Translations under genes and position numbers: made by a program
The notes under the pieces: generated by a model
Seen by the model: only the letters and a program-made list of their open reading frames with translations
Told to the model about the DNA's origin: nothing
The model's database searches: none
Assembly: GCF_022606295.1 (NCBI RefSeq)
Contig: NZ_JAHHZS010000027.1
Coordinates: 1-55,321, forward strand
From: Arthrobacter bambusae
GTDB lineage: Bacteria; Actinomycetota; Actinomycetes; Actinomycetales; Micrococcaceae
Direction of reading: 5' to 3'
Length of the DNA: 55,321 nt
Part shown: positions 8,830 through 17,988 of the stretch, piece after piece
How positions within the stretch are numbered: the stretch's first letter is position 1
Layout: every line of letters starts with the position of its first letter

Positions 8830-9626
8830 GCGCCCAGTACACGGTCGCCGCCACCCCGCGGGCCGAAGAGAGCGGCGCGGTAGGACTCGCGGTCGCGTCG
8901 CTTCCTGCGAGCTTCGGCCCCGTGGCCGCCGGGGAGGCCGCACGGATCTCCGCCCTCGACGGCACCCCCGGCTGGACCACGGAGGCCATCAAGGCGATCG
9001 ACGGCGGAGCATCGGGCATCGTCGTCGTCAACCCGGTCCCGGAAAATACCGCCGCCCTGCTCGACGCCGCTGAAGCCGCCGGCGTGGCGGTTGTCCTGGA
9101 CCAACGCTGGGCCTCCAACCCCGGCCTCGCAGGAGCCGAGGACGCCGTCCGCACGGTCGCCGGCCGCGCCGCGATGCTGGACGCTGTCGCGACGGCCGCG
9201 GCAGGCACGGATCCGGAACGGCTGCTCACCGAGCATCTCGCCGCCGTCGTACGCGTCACCGGACAACTGGACGCGCTTCGCGTCCTGCGCCACGGTCCGC
9301 ACGGCTACACGGTTTCCGGGCGGCTTGCCAACGGTGCCCCGGTTTCGCTCCAGGGCGTGCTGAGCAACTCCCGGCCCGCCGGCGTCGACTTCCGCCTCTA
9401 CACCGACGACGGCGGTGTCAGCATTGCGGTCCCGGAACCGCTTGCCGCCTGGCCGGCCGAAGTCCGCGCTACCGGGCCCCAAGGGGAAATCCTCCTGCCC
9501 ACGCTGTACGAATCCGCCCACCGCACCACCTGGCGCCGGCTCAAGGAACACCTCGACGCCGGCACTCTCCCTTCCGATCTGGCCGGCTTTGCCCGGTTGA
9601 CGGAATCCATCGCGCACCTGACCTGA
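8826..9626 (+). CDS. Degenerate Gfo/Idh-like partner protein
   Basis: A 266-residue protein that overlaps the preceding dehydrogenase by 4 bp. Its centre and C-terminus (GYTVSGRLANGAPVSLQG; GEILLPTLYESAHRTTWRR; a final LTESIAHLT) resemble the substrate domain of Gfo/Idh/MocA enzymes. It lacks both the glycine-rich GxGxxG nucleotide motif and the EKP lysine; the N-terminal GIVVVNPVPENTAALLDAAEAAG looks like a shortened Rossmann remnant. I infer a non-catalytic or regulatory subunit of the neighbouring dehydrogenase, or a short enzyme using another cofactor. No precise family name is claimed. Confidence 0.75.
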   Translation: MSAQYTVAATPRAEESGAVGLAVASLPASFGPVAAGEAARISALDGTPGWTTEAIKAIDGGASGIVVVNPVPENTAALLDAAEAAGVAVVLDQRWASNPGLAGAEDAVRTVAGRAAMLDAVATAAAGTDPERLLTEHLAAVVRVTGQLDALRVLRHGPHGYTVSGRLANGAPVSLQGVLSNSRPAGVDFRLYTDDGGVSIAVPEPLAAWPAEVRATGPQGEILLPTLYESAHRTTWRRLKEHLDAGTLPSDLAGFARLTESIAHLT

Positions 9627-9758
9627 ACCTGCACTTCTCCTCCACGCAACCAGCGCAATCGAGCAAAACAGAGCACCAAAGCAATCATTAGCCTTCTCGA
9701 CGACGAGCCGGACCGCACCAAACGCGCAGACCACGCAGCGGTCCCGAAAGGAATCATC

Positions 9759-11069
9759 ATGAATGTTCAGTCCGAAGCCAAGCGTAATTTCTCCCGCAGG
9801 GGATTCCTCGGCCTCACGGCGGCAGCAGCCGCCGTCCCCCTGCTCGCAGCTTGCGGGGGCGGCTCCAGCTCGAGCTCCGCCGGCGGCGCGATCAAGTTCT
9901 GGGACATGCCGTGGGCCACAACGGCCTATAACGATGCCGCGAAGAAGATCACCGACGGCTTCTCGGGGGCCAACAGCAAGGCCAGCTACCAGATCATCCA
10001 GTGGAACAACTTCTACCAGACGTTCTCCTCGGCCATCGCGTCCAAGACCGGACCCGCGGTGTCCACCGGTGGTGGATTCCAGGCGTTCCAGTTCGAGCAG
10101 CAGGGCCAGATCGCGTACGCGGACAAGGTTGTCGACGCGCTGAAGAAGAACGGCCAGTTCGATGACTTCCTTCCGGGCGTCCTGGAGCCGTTCAAGTCGG
10201 ACAAGGGCTACGTCGCTGTTCCGTGGCAGCTGGACATGCGCCCCCTCTGGTACCGCAAGTCCCTCTTCGACCAGGCCGGCGTTGCGGTTCCTACCGACTG
10301 GCCCAGCCTGCTTGAAGCCGGCAAGAAGCTCAAGGGCATTGGCGCCGTCGGATTCGCGACAGGCTCCGGAGCCGGCAACAACATCGGCAACCACTTGATG
10401 ATCATGATGATGATCAACAACGGCGGTGGCGTCTTCACCAAGGACGGCCAGTTGGACGTCATGAACGACCGCAACGTGGAAGCCACCGAATTCCTGCTCG
10501 AACTGGTCTCCAACGGCATCATCGATCCGGCGGCCGTCAGCTACACCTCGGACAACCTCGACGCGCAGTGGAAGAACAAGAAGGCCGCTTTCGGCATGTA
10601 CGTGCTCGGCGTCCCGCAGCGCGTGGGAGATACCTCGGGGGACCTCATGGTGGCAAGCCCGATGGCAGGTCCGCACGGCGACAAAGCCACGCTGGTGTTC
10701 CCGAACAACATCATGATGTACAAGAACACTCCTTCCCAGGACGCCTCCGAGGCCTTCCTGACTTACTACATGGGCCAGCTCAAGACCCTCTGGCAGCAGA
10801 AGCTCATGAACGCCCTCCCGGTCTTCAAGTCCATCACCGAACTTCCCGAGTTTGCCAGCGATCCCAACAACGTCAAGATCGTCAAGGAATACCAGCCCAT
10901 CGCGAAGACCTTCGCCGCCCAGGGAACCTCCCTCAACGCCAACCTCGCTGTCCTCGACGGCGGCCAGGCACTCAACCAGTTCACCCAGACCATCCTCACG
11001 GGCAAGACCGACGCCAAGTCGGCGCTGACAGCCTTCCAGAGCGGTCTCCAGTCAGTCCTCAAGAAGTAA
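9759..11069 (+). CDS. ABC sugar-binding lipoprotein (family 1 SBP)
   Basis: A 436-residue extracellular solute-binding protein. The N-terminus has a twin-arginine-like NFSRRGFLGL, then an Ala-rich h-region and lipobox LLAAC, so it is probably Tat-exported and lipid-anchored. The mature part (KFWDMPWATTAYND, FSSAIASKTGPAVSTGGG, MLGVPQRVG-type hinge segments) is typical of carbohydrate-binding proteins for oligosaccharides. AAAGGA lies 9 nt before the ATG. The two permease genes follow immediately. The 132-bp gap upstream is the largest inside the operon and could contain an internal promoter, though none is clear. Confidence 0.93.
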   Translation: MNVQSEAKRNFSRRGFLGLTAAAAAVPLLAACGGGSSSSSAGGAIKFWDMPWATTAYNDAAKKITDGFSGANSKASYQIIQWNNFYQTFSSAIASKTGPAVSTGGGFQAFQFEQQGQIAYADKVVDALKKNGQFDDFLPGVLEPFKSDKGYVAVPWQLDMRPLWYRKSLFDQAGVAVPTDWPSLLEAGKKLKGIGAVGFATGSGAGNNIGNHLMIMMMINNGGGVFTKDGQLDVMNDRNVEATEFLLELVSNGIIDPAAVSYTSDNLDAQWKNKKAAFGMYVLGVPQRVGDTSGDLMVASPMAGPHGDKATLVFPNNIMMYKNTPSQDASEAFLTYYMGQLKTLWQQKLMNALPVFKSITELPEFASDPNNVKIVKEYQPIAKTFAAQGTSLNANLAVLDGGQALNQFTQTILTGKTDAKSALTAFQSGLQSVLKK

Positions 11070-11075
11070 AACGCC

Positions 11076-12056
11076 ATGTCATCGACCACAGCGCAATCGG
11101 GCCTGGCCCGGGCCCGCCGGGGCCTCGCACCCGGCGGGCCCGGGGGCGGGTCCCGTACCCACAACGGCGGCCTGAACCGCAAGAGCAAACTGTCGGGCCA
11201 GACCAAACGGACCTTCTTCTGGCTCCTCCTGCCCTCGATCGTCCTGCTCGTCCTGATCAACGGCTACCCGCTGATCTACGCGGGCGTCCAGGCAACCCAC
11301 GACGGCTCCCTGATCGACACCGGCAACTTCGTCGGCGTCGACAACTTCGCCACCGTCCTGTCCTCGCCCGCCTTCTGGAAAGCCGCGCAGTTCACCCTGT
11401 GGTTCACCATCGTCGGCGTCTTCGGCTCCTGGCTGGTGGGCCTGGGCCTGGCCCTGCTCCTACGCACCAAGATCCCGGCGGGCGGCACCTTCAAGGTCCT
11501 GCTCCTCCTGCCCTGGGTGGTGCCGATCGTGGTGTCCTCCACCGCCTGGAACTGGCTCGTCGCCACCCCGGACAGCCTCATCCCGTCCATCTTCCGCAAC
11601 CTTGGACTCGGCACGCCGCTGTTCCTTGCCGACCCGCACCTCGCCGCCGTCATGGTCATGGTCTTCAAGGTCTGGGTCAGCTTCCCCTTCATGATGATGA
11701 TGATCTCCGCCGCCCTGGCCTCCGTGGACACCACCGTCTACGAAGCCGCAAGCATGGACGGTGCCAGCAAGTGGCAGCAGTTCACCCAGATCACGCTGCC
11801 GATGATCGCCCGCTCCACCTACATCAGCTGGATCCTGATGACGATCTTCTGCGTGAACGACTTCCCCACCATCTACCTGCTCACCGGCGGCGGCCCCGTC
11901 GACGCCACCACCTCCCTCGTGGTCCTGGCCTACCGCAGCGTCTTCCAGGACTTCCAGACCGGTCCCGGCGTCGCCATCGCCTTCCTCATGACCCTCACCC
12001 TCGTCGTCGTGTCGGTCTTCCTGTACCGCCAGATCCGAAAGTCGAGCGTCGAATAA
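11076..12056 (+). CDS. ABC sugar permease (MalF-type)
   Basis: A 326-residue integral membrane protein with about six transmembrane helices after a basic, cytoplasmic N-terminus. The EAA loop EAASMDGASKWQQFTQITLP (about residues 222-241), which contacts the ATPase, is intact. It begins 6 bp after the binding-protein gene and its stop overlaps the next start by one base (TAATG). No ATP-binding gene accompanies it, as is common for systems that share an MsiK/UgpC-type ATPase encoded elsewhere. Confidence 0.95.
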   Translation: MSSTTAQSGLARARRGLAPGGPGGGSRTHNGGLNRKSKLSGQTKRTFFWLLLPSIVLLVLINGYPLIYAGVQATHDGSLIDTGNFVGVDNFATVLSSPAFWKAAQFTLWFTIVGVFGSWLVGLGLALLLRTKIPAGGTFKVLLLLPWVVPIVVSSTAWNWLVATPDSLIPSIFRNLGLGTPLFLADPHLAAVMVMVFKVWVSFPFMMMMISAALASVDTTVYEAASMDGASKWQQFTQITLPMIARSTYISWILMTIFCVNDFPTIYLLTGGGPVDATTSLVVLAYRSVFQDFQTGPGVAIAFLMTLTLVVVSVFLYRQIRKSSVE

Positions 12057-12949
12057 TGAGCGCAGTACTGCACGCCCACCCCGAATCCGGACCCGCGCTC
12101 GGCGTCGCGGGACCCCAGAAAACCCGCCGCACCCTCTCCGAAGCCGGCTTGCGCGGACGATGGTGGCGGTTTGTCCTGATCCTGGCCATCACCGCGATCG
12201 TCCTCGTCCCGATCATGGTCACTGTGATCCTCGCCCTCACGCCGGGCCCGAACAGCACCGCCACCGGCCTGACCCTGGAAAACATCACCGGCGTCTTCTC
12301 CAAGACCCTCGCAGGCACCTGGCTGACAAACAGCCTCATCACCACGCTCTCCACGGTGGTCGTCTCCGTCGCCGTCGCGGCGCCCGCCGGCTATGTCCTC
12401 TCCCGCGGCCGCTCCAAAGCCGTCTCCGGCTACTCCCTGCTGCTCTTCGTCATGCAGTCCTTGCCGATCATCACCTCCGTGGTGCCGCTGTTCATCCTGT
12501 TCGCAGGCATGGGACTCGTGGACAACCTGCTCGGCCTGATCATCATCTACGTCGGCTCCACCATGACGGTGGCCACCTGGATGATGGCCGCCTACTTCGA
12601 TTCCATCCCGGTCAGCCTTGAGGAAGCCTCCTGGATCGACGGCTGCTCGGTGTTCGGATCGTTCACGAAGGTGGTGCTGCGCAATTCCCTGCCCGGGATC
12701 CTGTCCACAGCCATCTTCGCCTTCCTCCTGGCTTGGAACGACTACCTCGTCGCGATCGTGTTCTTGCGCTCCAACGAAATCTTCACCCTCCCGGTCGGCG
12801 TGCAGTCCTTCTTCCAGCAAAACCTCACCGACTGGTCCGGCGTCATGGCCCTCGCCGTCGTCATGATGCTCCCGCCCATCATCGTTTTCGCCACCCTGAA
12901 CAAGTACTTCAGCGTCGGCGGCATCGGCGGATCCCTCGCCGGCCGCTAA
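12056..12949 (+). CDS. ABC sugar permease (MalG-type)
   Basis: A 297-residue partner permease with about six membrane segments and the EAA-type loop EEASWIDGCSVFGSFTKVVL. The frame is open far upstream, but the ATG at 12056, within TAATGAG at the end of the preceding permease, gives the family-typical length and starts MSAVLHAHPES before the first hydrophobic segment. It forms the heteromeric channel with the upstream permease. Confidence 0.94.
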   Translation: MSAVLHAHPESGPALGVAGPQKTRRTLSEAGLRGRWWRFVLILAITAIVLVPIMVTVILALTPGPNSTATGLTLENITGVFSKTLAGTWLTNSLITTLSTVVVSVAVAAPAGYVLSRGRSKAVSGYSLLLFVMQSLPIITSVVPLFILFAGMGLVDNLLGLIIIYVGSTMTVATWMMAAYFDSIPVSLEEASWIDGCSVFGSFTKVVLRNSLPGILSTAIFAFLLAWNDYLVAIVFLRSNEIFTLPVGVQSFFQQNLTDWSGVMALAVVMMLPPIIVFATLNKYFSVGGIGGSLAGR

Positions 12950-12989
12950 TTCGAACCTTTTCATGCAACTGACAACGCAAAGGAAAACC

Positions 12990-13733
12990 ATGTCTTACTC
13001 CATCCAGCTGTACACCTTGCGCAATGCCATCCAGGAAGACCTGCCGGGCACCATCAAGAAGGTTGCCGAGATCGGTTTCACGCAGGTTGAACCCTACAAT
13101 TTCGTGGCAACGGCAAAGGAACTGGGCGCTGCCTTGAAGGAGAACGGGCTGCGCGCCCCCTCCGGCCACGCGCCGCTGCTGAGCCAGGACCAGGATGAGA
13201 TCTTCGCCGCTGCGAAGGAACTGGGCATTGCAACGGTCATCGATCCCTACTTGCCCGCAGAGCACTGGCAGAACGCCGAGGACATCCAGGCCACCGCCGC
13301 AAAGCTCAACGCCGCCGCGAAGAAAGGGGCCGAATACGGCATCCGCGTCGGCTACCACAACCACGCCTGGGAACTTGAGTCCACCGTCGAAGGCCAGACG
13401 GCCCTGGAGTACTTCGAAGGCCTCCTCGACCCGGAACTCGTCCTGGAGGTGGACACCTACTGGGCTGCGGTCGGTGGCCAGAACCCCGTGGAACTGCTCG
13501 CGCGCCTCGGTGACCGCGTGAAGTTCATCCACATCAAGGACGGCCCCGGCACCACGGACACGAAAGCCCAGTTGCCGGCGGGCCAGGGCACCATCCCGGT
13601 GCTCGACGTCGTTGCTGCCGCCAAGTCCCTCGAGGTAGGCGTCGTTGAGTTCGACGACTACGCTGGCGACATCTTCGAAGGCATTGCCCAGAGCCTCGCC
13701 TTCCTCCACGCAGCACAGGATGTGAACGCATGA
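12990..13733 (+). CDS. Sugar phosphate isomerase/epimerase-like TIM barrel (short)
   Basis: A 247-residue xylose-isomerase-like (AP endonuclease 2 superfamily) barrel. Metal-site candidates are visible in GYHNHAWELE, LEVDTYWAA, FIHIKDG and VVEFDDYAGD. The ATG at 12990 has AAAGGA 6-7 nt upstream; an earlier in-frame ATG at 12963 is less likely. It overlaps the next dehydrogenase gene by 4 bp. Relatives include inosose dehydratase, ketose 3-epimerases and 3-keto-glycoside hydratases/hydrolases; the operon context favours the last group, but the reaction is not proven. Confidence 0.88.
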   Translation: MSYSIQLYTLRNAIQEDLPGTIKKVAEIGFTQVEPYNFVATAKELGAALKENGLRAPSGHAPLLSQDQDEIFAAAKELGIATVIDPYLPAEHWQNAEDIQATAAKLNAAAKKGAEYGIRVGYHNHAWELESTVEGQTALEYFEGLLDPELVLEVDTYWAAVGGQNPVELLARLGDRVKFIHIKDGPGTTDTKAQLPAGQGTIPVLDVVAAAKSLEVGVVEFDDYAGDIFEGIAQSLAFLHAAQDVNA

Positions 13734-14866
13734 GCACCGCAACGCACCAGACCACACCGTCCACCCGCCGGGGGCCCGTCGGCGTCGCCGTCATCGGCGC
13801 CGGCAACATCAGCAAGGCCTACCTGGACAACCTGACGGTTTTCCCGGACCTGAAGGTTTATGTCATCGCGGACCTGTTCGAGGAAGCCGCCCAGGCACGG
13901 GCCAAGGAATACGGCATCCCCGAGTGGGGTGGCGTGGACGCGGCCCTGAACCATCCCGACGTCGAGATCATCGTGAACCTCACCATCCCGGCGGCGCACG
14001 TCGAGGTGGCCACTGCTGCGGTGAACGCCGGCAAGCATGTCTGGACCGAGAAGCCGTTCTCCCTGGACCGCGAATCCGGTTTGGCCCTGTTGAAGACGGC
14101 CGACGCGGCAGGCATCCGCCTCGGCTGCGCACCGGACACCTTCCTGGGCGCAGGACTGCAGACGGCCCGCCGGATCATCGAACGCGGTGACATCGGCACC
14201 CCGCTGACTGCCTTGACCATGTTCCAGACCCCTGGCCCGGAGTCCTGGCACCCGAACCCGTCATTCCTCTTCGCCCACGGCGCAGGCCCGCTTTTCGACA
14301 TGGGCCCGTACTACGTCACCGCGCTGGTCCAGACTTTCGGTTCGGTCCGCAAGGTCGCCGCCGTCGGGTCCAAGGCCAAGGAAGTCCGCGTGGTCGGTTC
14401 CGGGCCCAAGGCAGGCGAGGAATTCGCCGTCGAGGTCCCCACCCACGTGTCCGCGATGCTCCAGTTCGAGGGCGGTACTTCCTCGCACAGTGTGTTCAGC
14501 TTCGAGTCCCCCCGCCTGCGGATGGGCTTCGTGGAGATCACCGGTACCGAGGGCACCCTGGAACTGCCGGACCCCAACAACTTCGACGGCGACCTCAAGC
14601 TATGGCGCGCCGGGGCCGACGAAGCTGAAATCATTCCCGCCACGGGACCGGCCAACGGCCGCGGGATGGGCGTGCTGGACATGGCCCGTTCCCTGCGCGC
14701 CGGGGTCCCGCACCGCGCCCAGGGAGCCCTCGCCTACCATGTGGTCGATACCCTGGTTTCCATTTCCGAGTCCGCCGAAACCGGCACCTTCGTAGGCGTC
14801 GACAGCTCCGCCGTGACCTCCCAGGCCCTCCCCGAGGACTGGGACCCGATGGCCGCCACCCTCTAG
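13730..14866 (+). CDS. Gfo/Idh/MocA family sugar oxidoreductase (second)
   Basis: A 378-residue dehydrogenase with the nucleotide motif VAVIGAGNISKAY and the catalytic WTEKPFSLD segment (about residues 104-112). The FDMGPYYVTALVQTFG region is characteristic of the C-terminal sheet domain. The start overlaps the preceding stop (ATGA). It is one of three intact paralogues in the operon, so the enzymes probably act on different carbons, epimers or steps (for example oxidation of the glycoside and reduction of the released keto sugar). Confidence 0.92.
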   Translation: MSTATHQTTPSTRRGPVGVAVIGAGNISKAYLDNLTVFPDLKVYVIADLFEEAAQARAKEYGIPEWGGVDAALNHPDVEIIVNLTIPAAHVEVATAAVNAGKHVWTEKPFSLDRESGLALLKTADAAGIRLGCAPDTFLGAGLQTARRIIERGDIGTPLTALTMFQTPGPESWHPNPSFLFAHGAGPLFDMGPYYVTALVQTFGSVRKVAAVGSKAKEVRVVGSGPKAGEEFAVEVPTHVSAMLQFEGGTSSHSVFSFESPRLRMGFVEITGTEGTLELPDPNNFDGDLKLWRAGADEAEIIPATGPANGRGMGVLDMARSLRAGVPHRAQGALAYHVVDTLVSISESAETGTFVGVDSSAVTSQALPEDWDPMAATL

Positions 14867-14875
14867 GAATCACTC

Positions 14876-16060
14876 ATGACTAGCTCCGCCCCTACCCCCA
14901 CCAATCCTCACGACGGCGAACCGGGCAAGACACCCCTGGGTGTCGCCGCGATCGGCTACGCGTTCATGGGCAAAGCCCATTCCAACGCGTGGCGGAACGT
15001 GGCCAGTTTCTTCGACGTTCCGGCCTTCGAGCAGAAAGTGCTCGTTGGCCGGGACGCGGAACAGGTTGCCGAGGCCGCGGCGAAGTACGGGTGGAGCGAG
15101 TCCGCCACGGACTGGCGCCAGGTCCTGGAGCGAGATGACATCCACATCGTGGACATCTGCGCTCCGGGCTGGATGCACGCCGAAATCGCCACCGCGGCGC
15201 TGGAGGCGGGCAAGCACGTGCTCGTGGAGAAGCCCCTCGCGAACACCCTCGCCGAGGCCGAAGCCATGACGGAAGCCGCGCGTGCCGCCCGGGCGCGCGG
15301 TATCCAGTCCATGATCGGCTTCAACTACCGCCGCGTCCCGGCCCTGGCCCTCGCGAAGGAGCTCATTGCCGAGGGCCGGCTGGGCACGGTCCGGCACGTC
15401 CGCGCCGCCTACCTGCAGGACTGGCTCGTGGACGCCGACTCCCCCATGACCTGGCGCCTCAACAAGGAAACCGCGGGATCCGGGGCACTCGGCGACATCG
15501 CCTCCCACGCGATCGACCAGGTCCTCTTCCTCCTCGGAGACACCGTCACCGAAGTCTCCGGCCGGCTCCACACCTTCGTGGACAGCCGCCCCGGGGCGAA
15601 CGGTCCGGAACAAGTAACGGTCGACGACGCCGCCTGGGCCACGCTGACCCTCGCCTCCGGGGCAGTCGCCTCGGTGGAAGTTTCCCGCATGGCCACGGGC
15701 AAGAAGAACTCGCTCACGATGGAAATCTACGGCGACAAGGGCTCGCTCCTGTTCGACCTGGAATCCATCAACGAGCTCGGCTTCCTCGACGCCACGGTGC
15801 CTGTCCGGGAGCAGGGCTTCCGCCGGATCCTGGTCAACGAGCCTGAACACCCCTACATGGCCGCCTGGTGGCCCCAGGGCCACGTGATCGGCTGGGAGCA
15901 CACCTTCACCCACGAGATCCGTGACTTCCTCGCGGCCATCGACGCCGGGACCCCGCCCTCGCCCTCGTTCGAAGACGGACTCGCCGTCCAACAGGTCCTG
16001 GCCGCCATCGAAGAATCAGCCGACGCCAAGTCCGCCATCATCCAGGTCTCCGGCCACTAG
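14876..16060 (+). CDS. Gfo/Idh/MocA family sugar oxidoreductase (third)
   Basis: A 394-residue dehydrogenase starting 9 bp after the second paralogue. The Rossmann motif is atypical, GYAFMGKAHSNAWR, as in the MviM branch, and the catalytic lysine lies in LVEKPLANT. The conserved GSGALGDIASHAIDQ and WEHTFTHEIRDFL segments are also present. It is more divergent from the other two copies than they are in build, which argues for a distinct substrate. Cytosolic; no signal peptide. Confidence 0.92.
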   Translation: MTSSAPTPTNPHDGEPGKTPLGVAAIGYAFMGKAHSNAWRNVASFFDVPAFEQKVLVGRDAEQVAEAAAKYGWSESATDWRQVLERDDIHIVDICAPGWMHAEIATAALEAGKHVLVEKPLANTLAEAEAMTEAARAARARGIQSMIGFNYRRVPALALAKELIAEGRLGTVRHVRAAYLQDWLVDADSPMTWRLNKETAGSGALGDIASHAIDQVLFLLGDTVTEVSGRLHTFVDSRPGANGPEQVTVDDAAWATLTLASGAVASVEVSRMATGKKNSLTMEIYGDKGSLLFDLESINELGFLDATVPVREQGFRRILVNEPEHPYMAAWWPQGHVIGWEHTFTHEIRDFLAAIDAGTPPSPSFEDGLAVQQVLAAIEESADAKSAIIQVSGH

Positions 16061-16107
16061 AACGCCGGCCGTCCAGCTTCCCCCGTAAATCTTTGCAAGG
16101 AGAACCC

Positions 16108-17106
16108 ATGCCCCGCCCGTATACCCTGTTCACCGGCCAGTGGGCCGACCTGCCCTTCGAGGACGTCGCCAAGCTCGCCTCCGGCTGGGGCTACGACGGC
16201 CTGGAAATCGCCGTCTCGGGCGACCATCTGGACGCCTGGCGCTGGGACGAACCCGGCTACGTCGAGTCCAAGCTCGCCGTGCTGGACAAATACAACCTCA
16301 AGGTCTGGGCCATCTCCAACCACCTCAAGGGCCAGGCCGTCTGCGATGACCCGATCGACTTCCGCCACCAAGGGATCGTCGGGGCCAAGGTCTGGGGCGA
16401 CGGGGACCCCGAAGGCGTCCGCCAACGGGCCGCCGAGGAAATGAAACACACCGCCCGCCTCGCCCAAGCCCTCGGCGTGGACACCGTTGTCGGCTTCACC
16501 GGCTCCTCGATCTGGCAATACGTCGCCATGTTCCCGCCCGTTCCCGAGAAGGTCATCGAGGCCGGCTACCAGGACTTCGCGGACCGCTGGAACCCCATCC
16601 TGGACGTCTTCGACGACTGCGGGGTCCGCTTCGCCCACGAAGTCCACCCCTCCGAGATCGCCTACGACTACTGGACCACCGTCCGGACCCTCGAAGCGAT
16701 CGGGCACCGGGAAGCGTTCGGCCTGAACTGGGACCCCTCCCACTTCATGTGGCAAGGCATCGACCCCGTCTCCTTCATCTGGGACTTCAAAGACCGGATC
16801 TACCACGTGGACTGCAAAGACACCAAGCTGCGCCCCACCGGCCGCAACACCGTCATGGGCTCCCACCTGCCCTGGGGCGACCCCCGCCGCGGCTGGGACT
16901 TCGTCTCCGCCGGACGCGGCGACGTCCCCTGGGAATCCTCCTTCCGGGCCCTCACCGCCATCGGCTACAACGGACCGATCTCCGTGGAATGGGAAGACGC
17001 CGGCATGGACCGCCTCCACGGCGCCCCAGAAGCCCTCGCCGCCCTCAAGAAGTTCGACTTCCCGCCCTCCCAAACCAGCTTCGACGCCGCCTTCAACCAG
17101 GACTAG
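16108..17106 (+). CDS. Sugar phosphate isomerase/epimerase-like TIM barrel (long)
   Basis: A 332-residue barrel of the AP endonuclease 2 superfamily beginning PRPYTLFTGQWADLPFEDVA. Candidate metal ligands lie in FAHEVHPSEIAYD, NWDPSHFMWQG, IYHVDCKD and SVEWEDAGMD. AAGGAGAA 4-11 nt upstream fixes the ATG at 16108. It is longer than the first barrel gene and of a different subfamily. Proteins of this type occur with Gfo/Idh dehydrogenases in glycoside-processing operons, including the alpha subunits of C-glycoside deglycosidases, but no beta-subunit gene is recognisable here, so that role is speculative. Confidence 0.9.
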   Translation: MPRPYTLFTGQWADLPFEDVAKLASGWGYDGLEIAVSGDHLDAWRWDEPGYVESKLAVLDKYNLKVWAISNHLKGQAVCDDPIDFRHQGIVGAKVWGDGDPEGVRQRAAEEMKHTARLAQALGVDTVVGFTGSSIWQYVAMFPPVPEKVIEAGYQDFADRWNPILDVFDDCGVRFAHEVHPSEIAYDYWTTVRTLEAIGHREAFGLNWDPSHFMWQGIDPVSFIWDFKDRIYHVDCKDTKLRPTGRNTVMGSHLPWGDPRRGWDFVSAGRGDVPWESSFRALTAIGYNGPISVEWEDAGMDRLHGAPEALAALKKFDFPPSQTSFDAAFNQD

Positions 17107-17988
17107 GTGGTGTCCGAGGTGGGTAACGACGGGTTCGTCCCGCTGTTCGACGGCGTCAGCCTGGCCGGGTGGCACGCGGCGCCTCGCATTTATGGCTCGG
17201 TGTATCCCGGCGGCCCGAGCGTCCTGGAGCACTTCGACAGCCTCGGACTCCAGCGCCCCGTAGAGCCGGAGAAGCATCCTGCCCGCTGGAAGGTTGAAGA
17301 CGGCGTCTTGATCGGCGAGCAGGACGCTCCGGGGAGCGGCTACGGCGGCTACCTTGTCAGCGACCAGGCGTTCGGGGACTTCGAATTGAAGCTTGAGATG
17401 CGCCCCGGTTGGCCTGCGGACACCGGTGTGATGATCCGGCGTCAACGGGACAGCTGGGAAGGGTTCCAAGTCCTCGTGGACCACCGCCCCTCCGGTGGCA
17501 TCGGCGGCTTCTTCGGCAACGGACTGGCGAGCTTCTCGGCCGTTCCGTTCGCGATCGACGTCGCCCGGGACGACGCCGGCCGCCCCACCGGCCTTGTCGC
17601 AGACAACCCGGCCACCTCAGTGGAACCCGTCACGGAAGTGAAGCGTGCCCGGCTCAGCTACGCAGCCGACGTCGGCGATTTCCTCGACGTGTGGCGCTGG
17701 GACGAGTGGAACGAGCTGCGGATCCGCTGCCTCGGCAGCATGCCTGTCATCACCACGTGGATCAACGGCCTCAAGATCGCGGAACTTGATACCGCCACCC
17801 TGCAATCCCCCAACTACGACGCCAATGCGGTCTTTGAGGTGCTTGGCGACAGCGGACACATCGCGCTCGAGGTCCACGACAACGACGCCGTGTTCGGCGA
17901 AGCCCGCTGGGGTGTCGGAGCACAATGCAGGTGGCGGAACATCCGGATCAAGGAACTCCCGGGCGGCTCCGTCGAGGCCCCCAAGTGA
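17107..17988 (+). CDS. DUF1080 (3-keto-disaccharide hydrolase-type) protein
   Basis: A 293-residue protein with the DUF1080 lectin-like jelly-roll fold signature: FVPLFDGVSLAGWHA at the N-terminus, WKVEDGVLIGEQD, FGDFELKLEMRPG and a C-terminal VRWRNIRIKEL-like end (CRWRNIRIKEL). Characterised members cleave 3-keto-glycosides (3-keto-glucoside 1,2-lyase / 3-keto-disaccharide hydrolase). It starts at a GTG that directly abuts the stop of the barrel gene (a second GTG follows at 17110) and ends overlapping the next gene by 4 bp. No signal peptide is seen, so it would act in the cytoplasm on imported, oxidised substrate. Confidence 0.88.
   Translation: MVSEVGNDGFVPLFDGVSLAGWHAAPRIYGSVYPGGPSVLEHFDSLGLQRPVEPEKHPARWKVEDGVLIGEQDAPGSGYGGYLVSDQAFGDFELKLEMRPGWPADTGVMIRRQRDSWEGFQVLVDHRPSGGIGGFFGNGLASFSAVPFAIDVARDDAGRPTGLVADNPATSVEPVTEVKRARLSYAADVGDFLDVWRWDEWNELRIRCLGSMPVITTWINGLKIAELDTATLQSPNYDANAVFEVLGDSGHIALEVHDNDAVFGEARWGVGAQCRWRNIRIKELPGGSVEAPK

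Noticed and set aside
8661..10676. A 671-codon minus-strand open frame
   Set aside because: Runs antisense through three real genes (dehydrogenase, its partner and the SBP); no ribosome binding site and no motif.
10568..12055. N-terminal extension that would make the second permease 793 residues
   Set aside because: The extra part is an alternate-frame reading of the SBP and first permease; TAATG at 12054-12058 gives the normal length.
16108..17106. C-glycoside deglycosidase alpha subunit as a firm call
   Set aside because: The barrel subfamily is suggestive, but no beta-subunit (DUF6379-like) gene is present, so only the general family is called.
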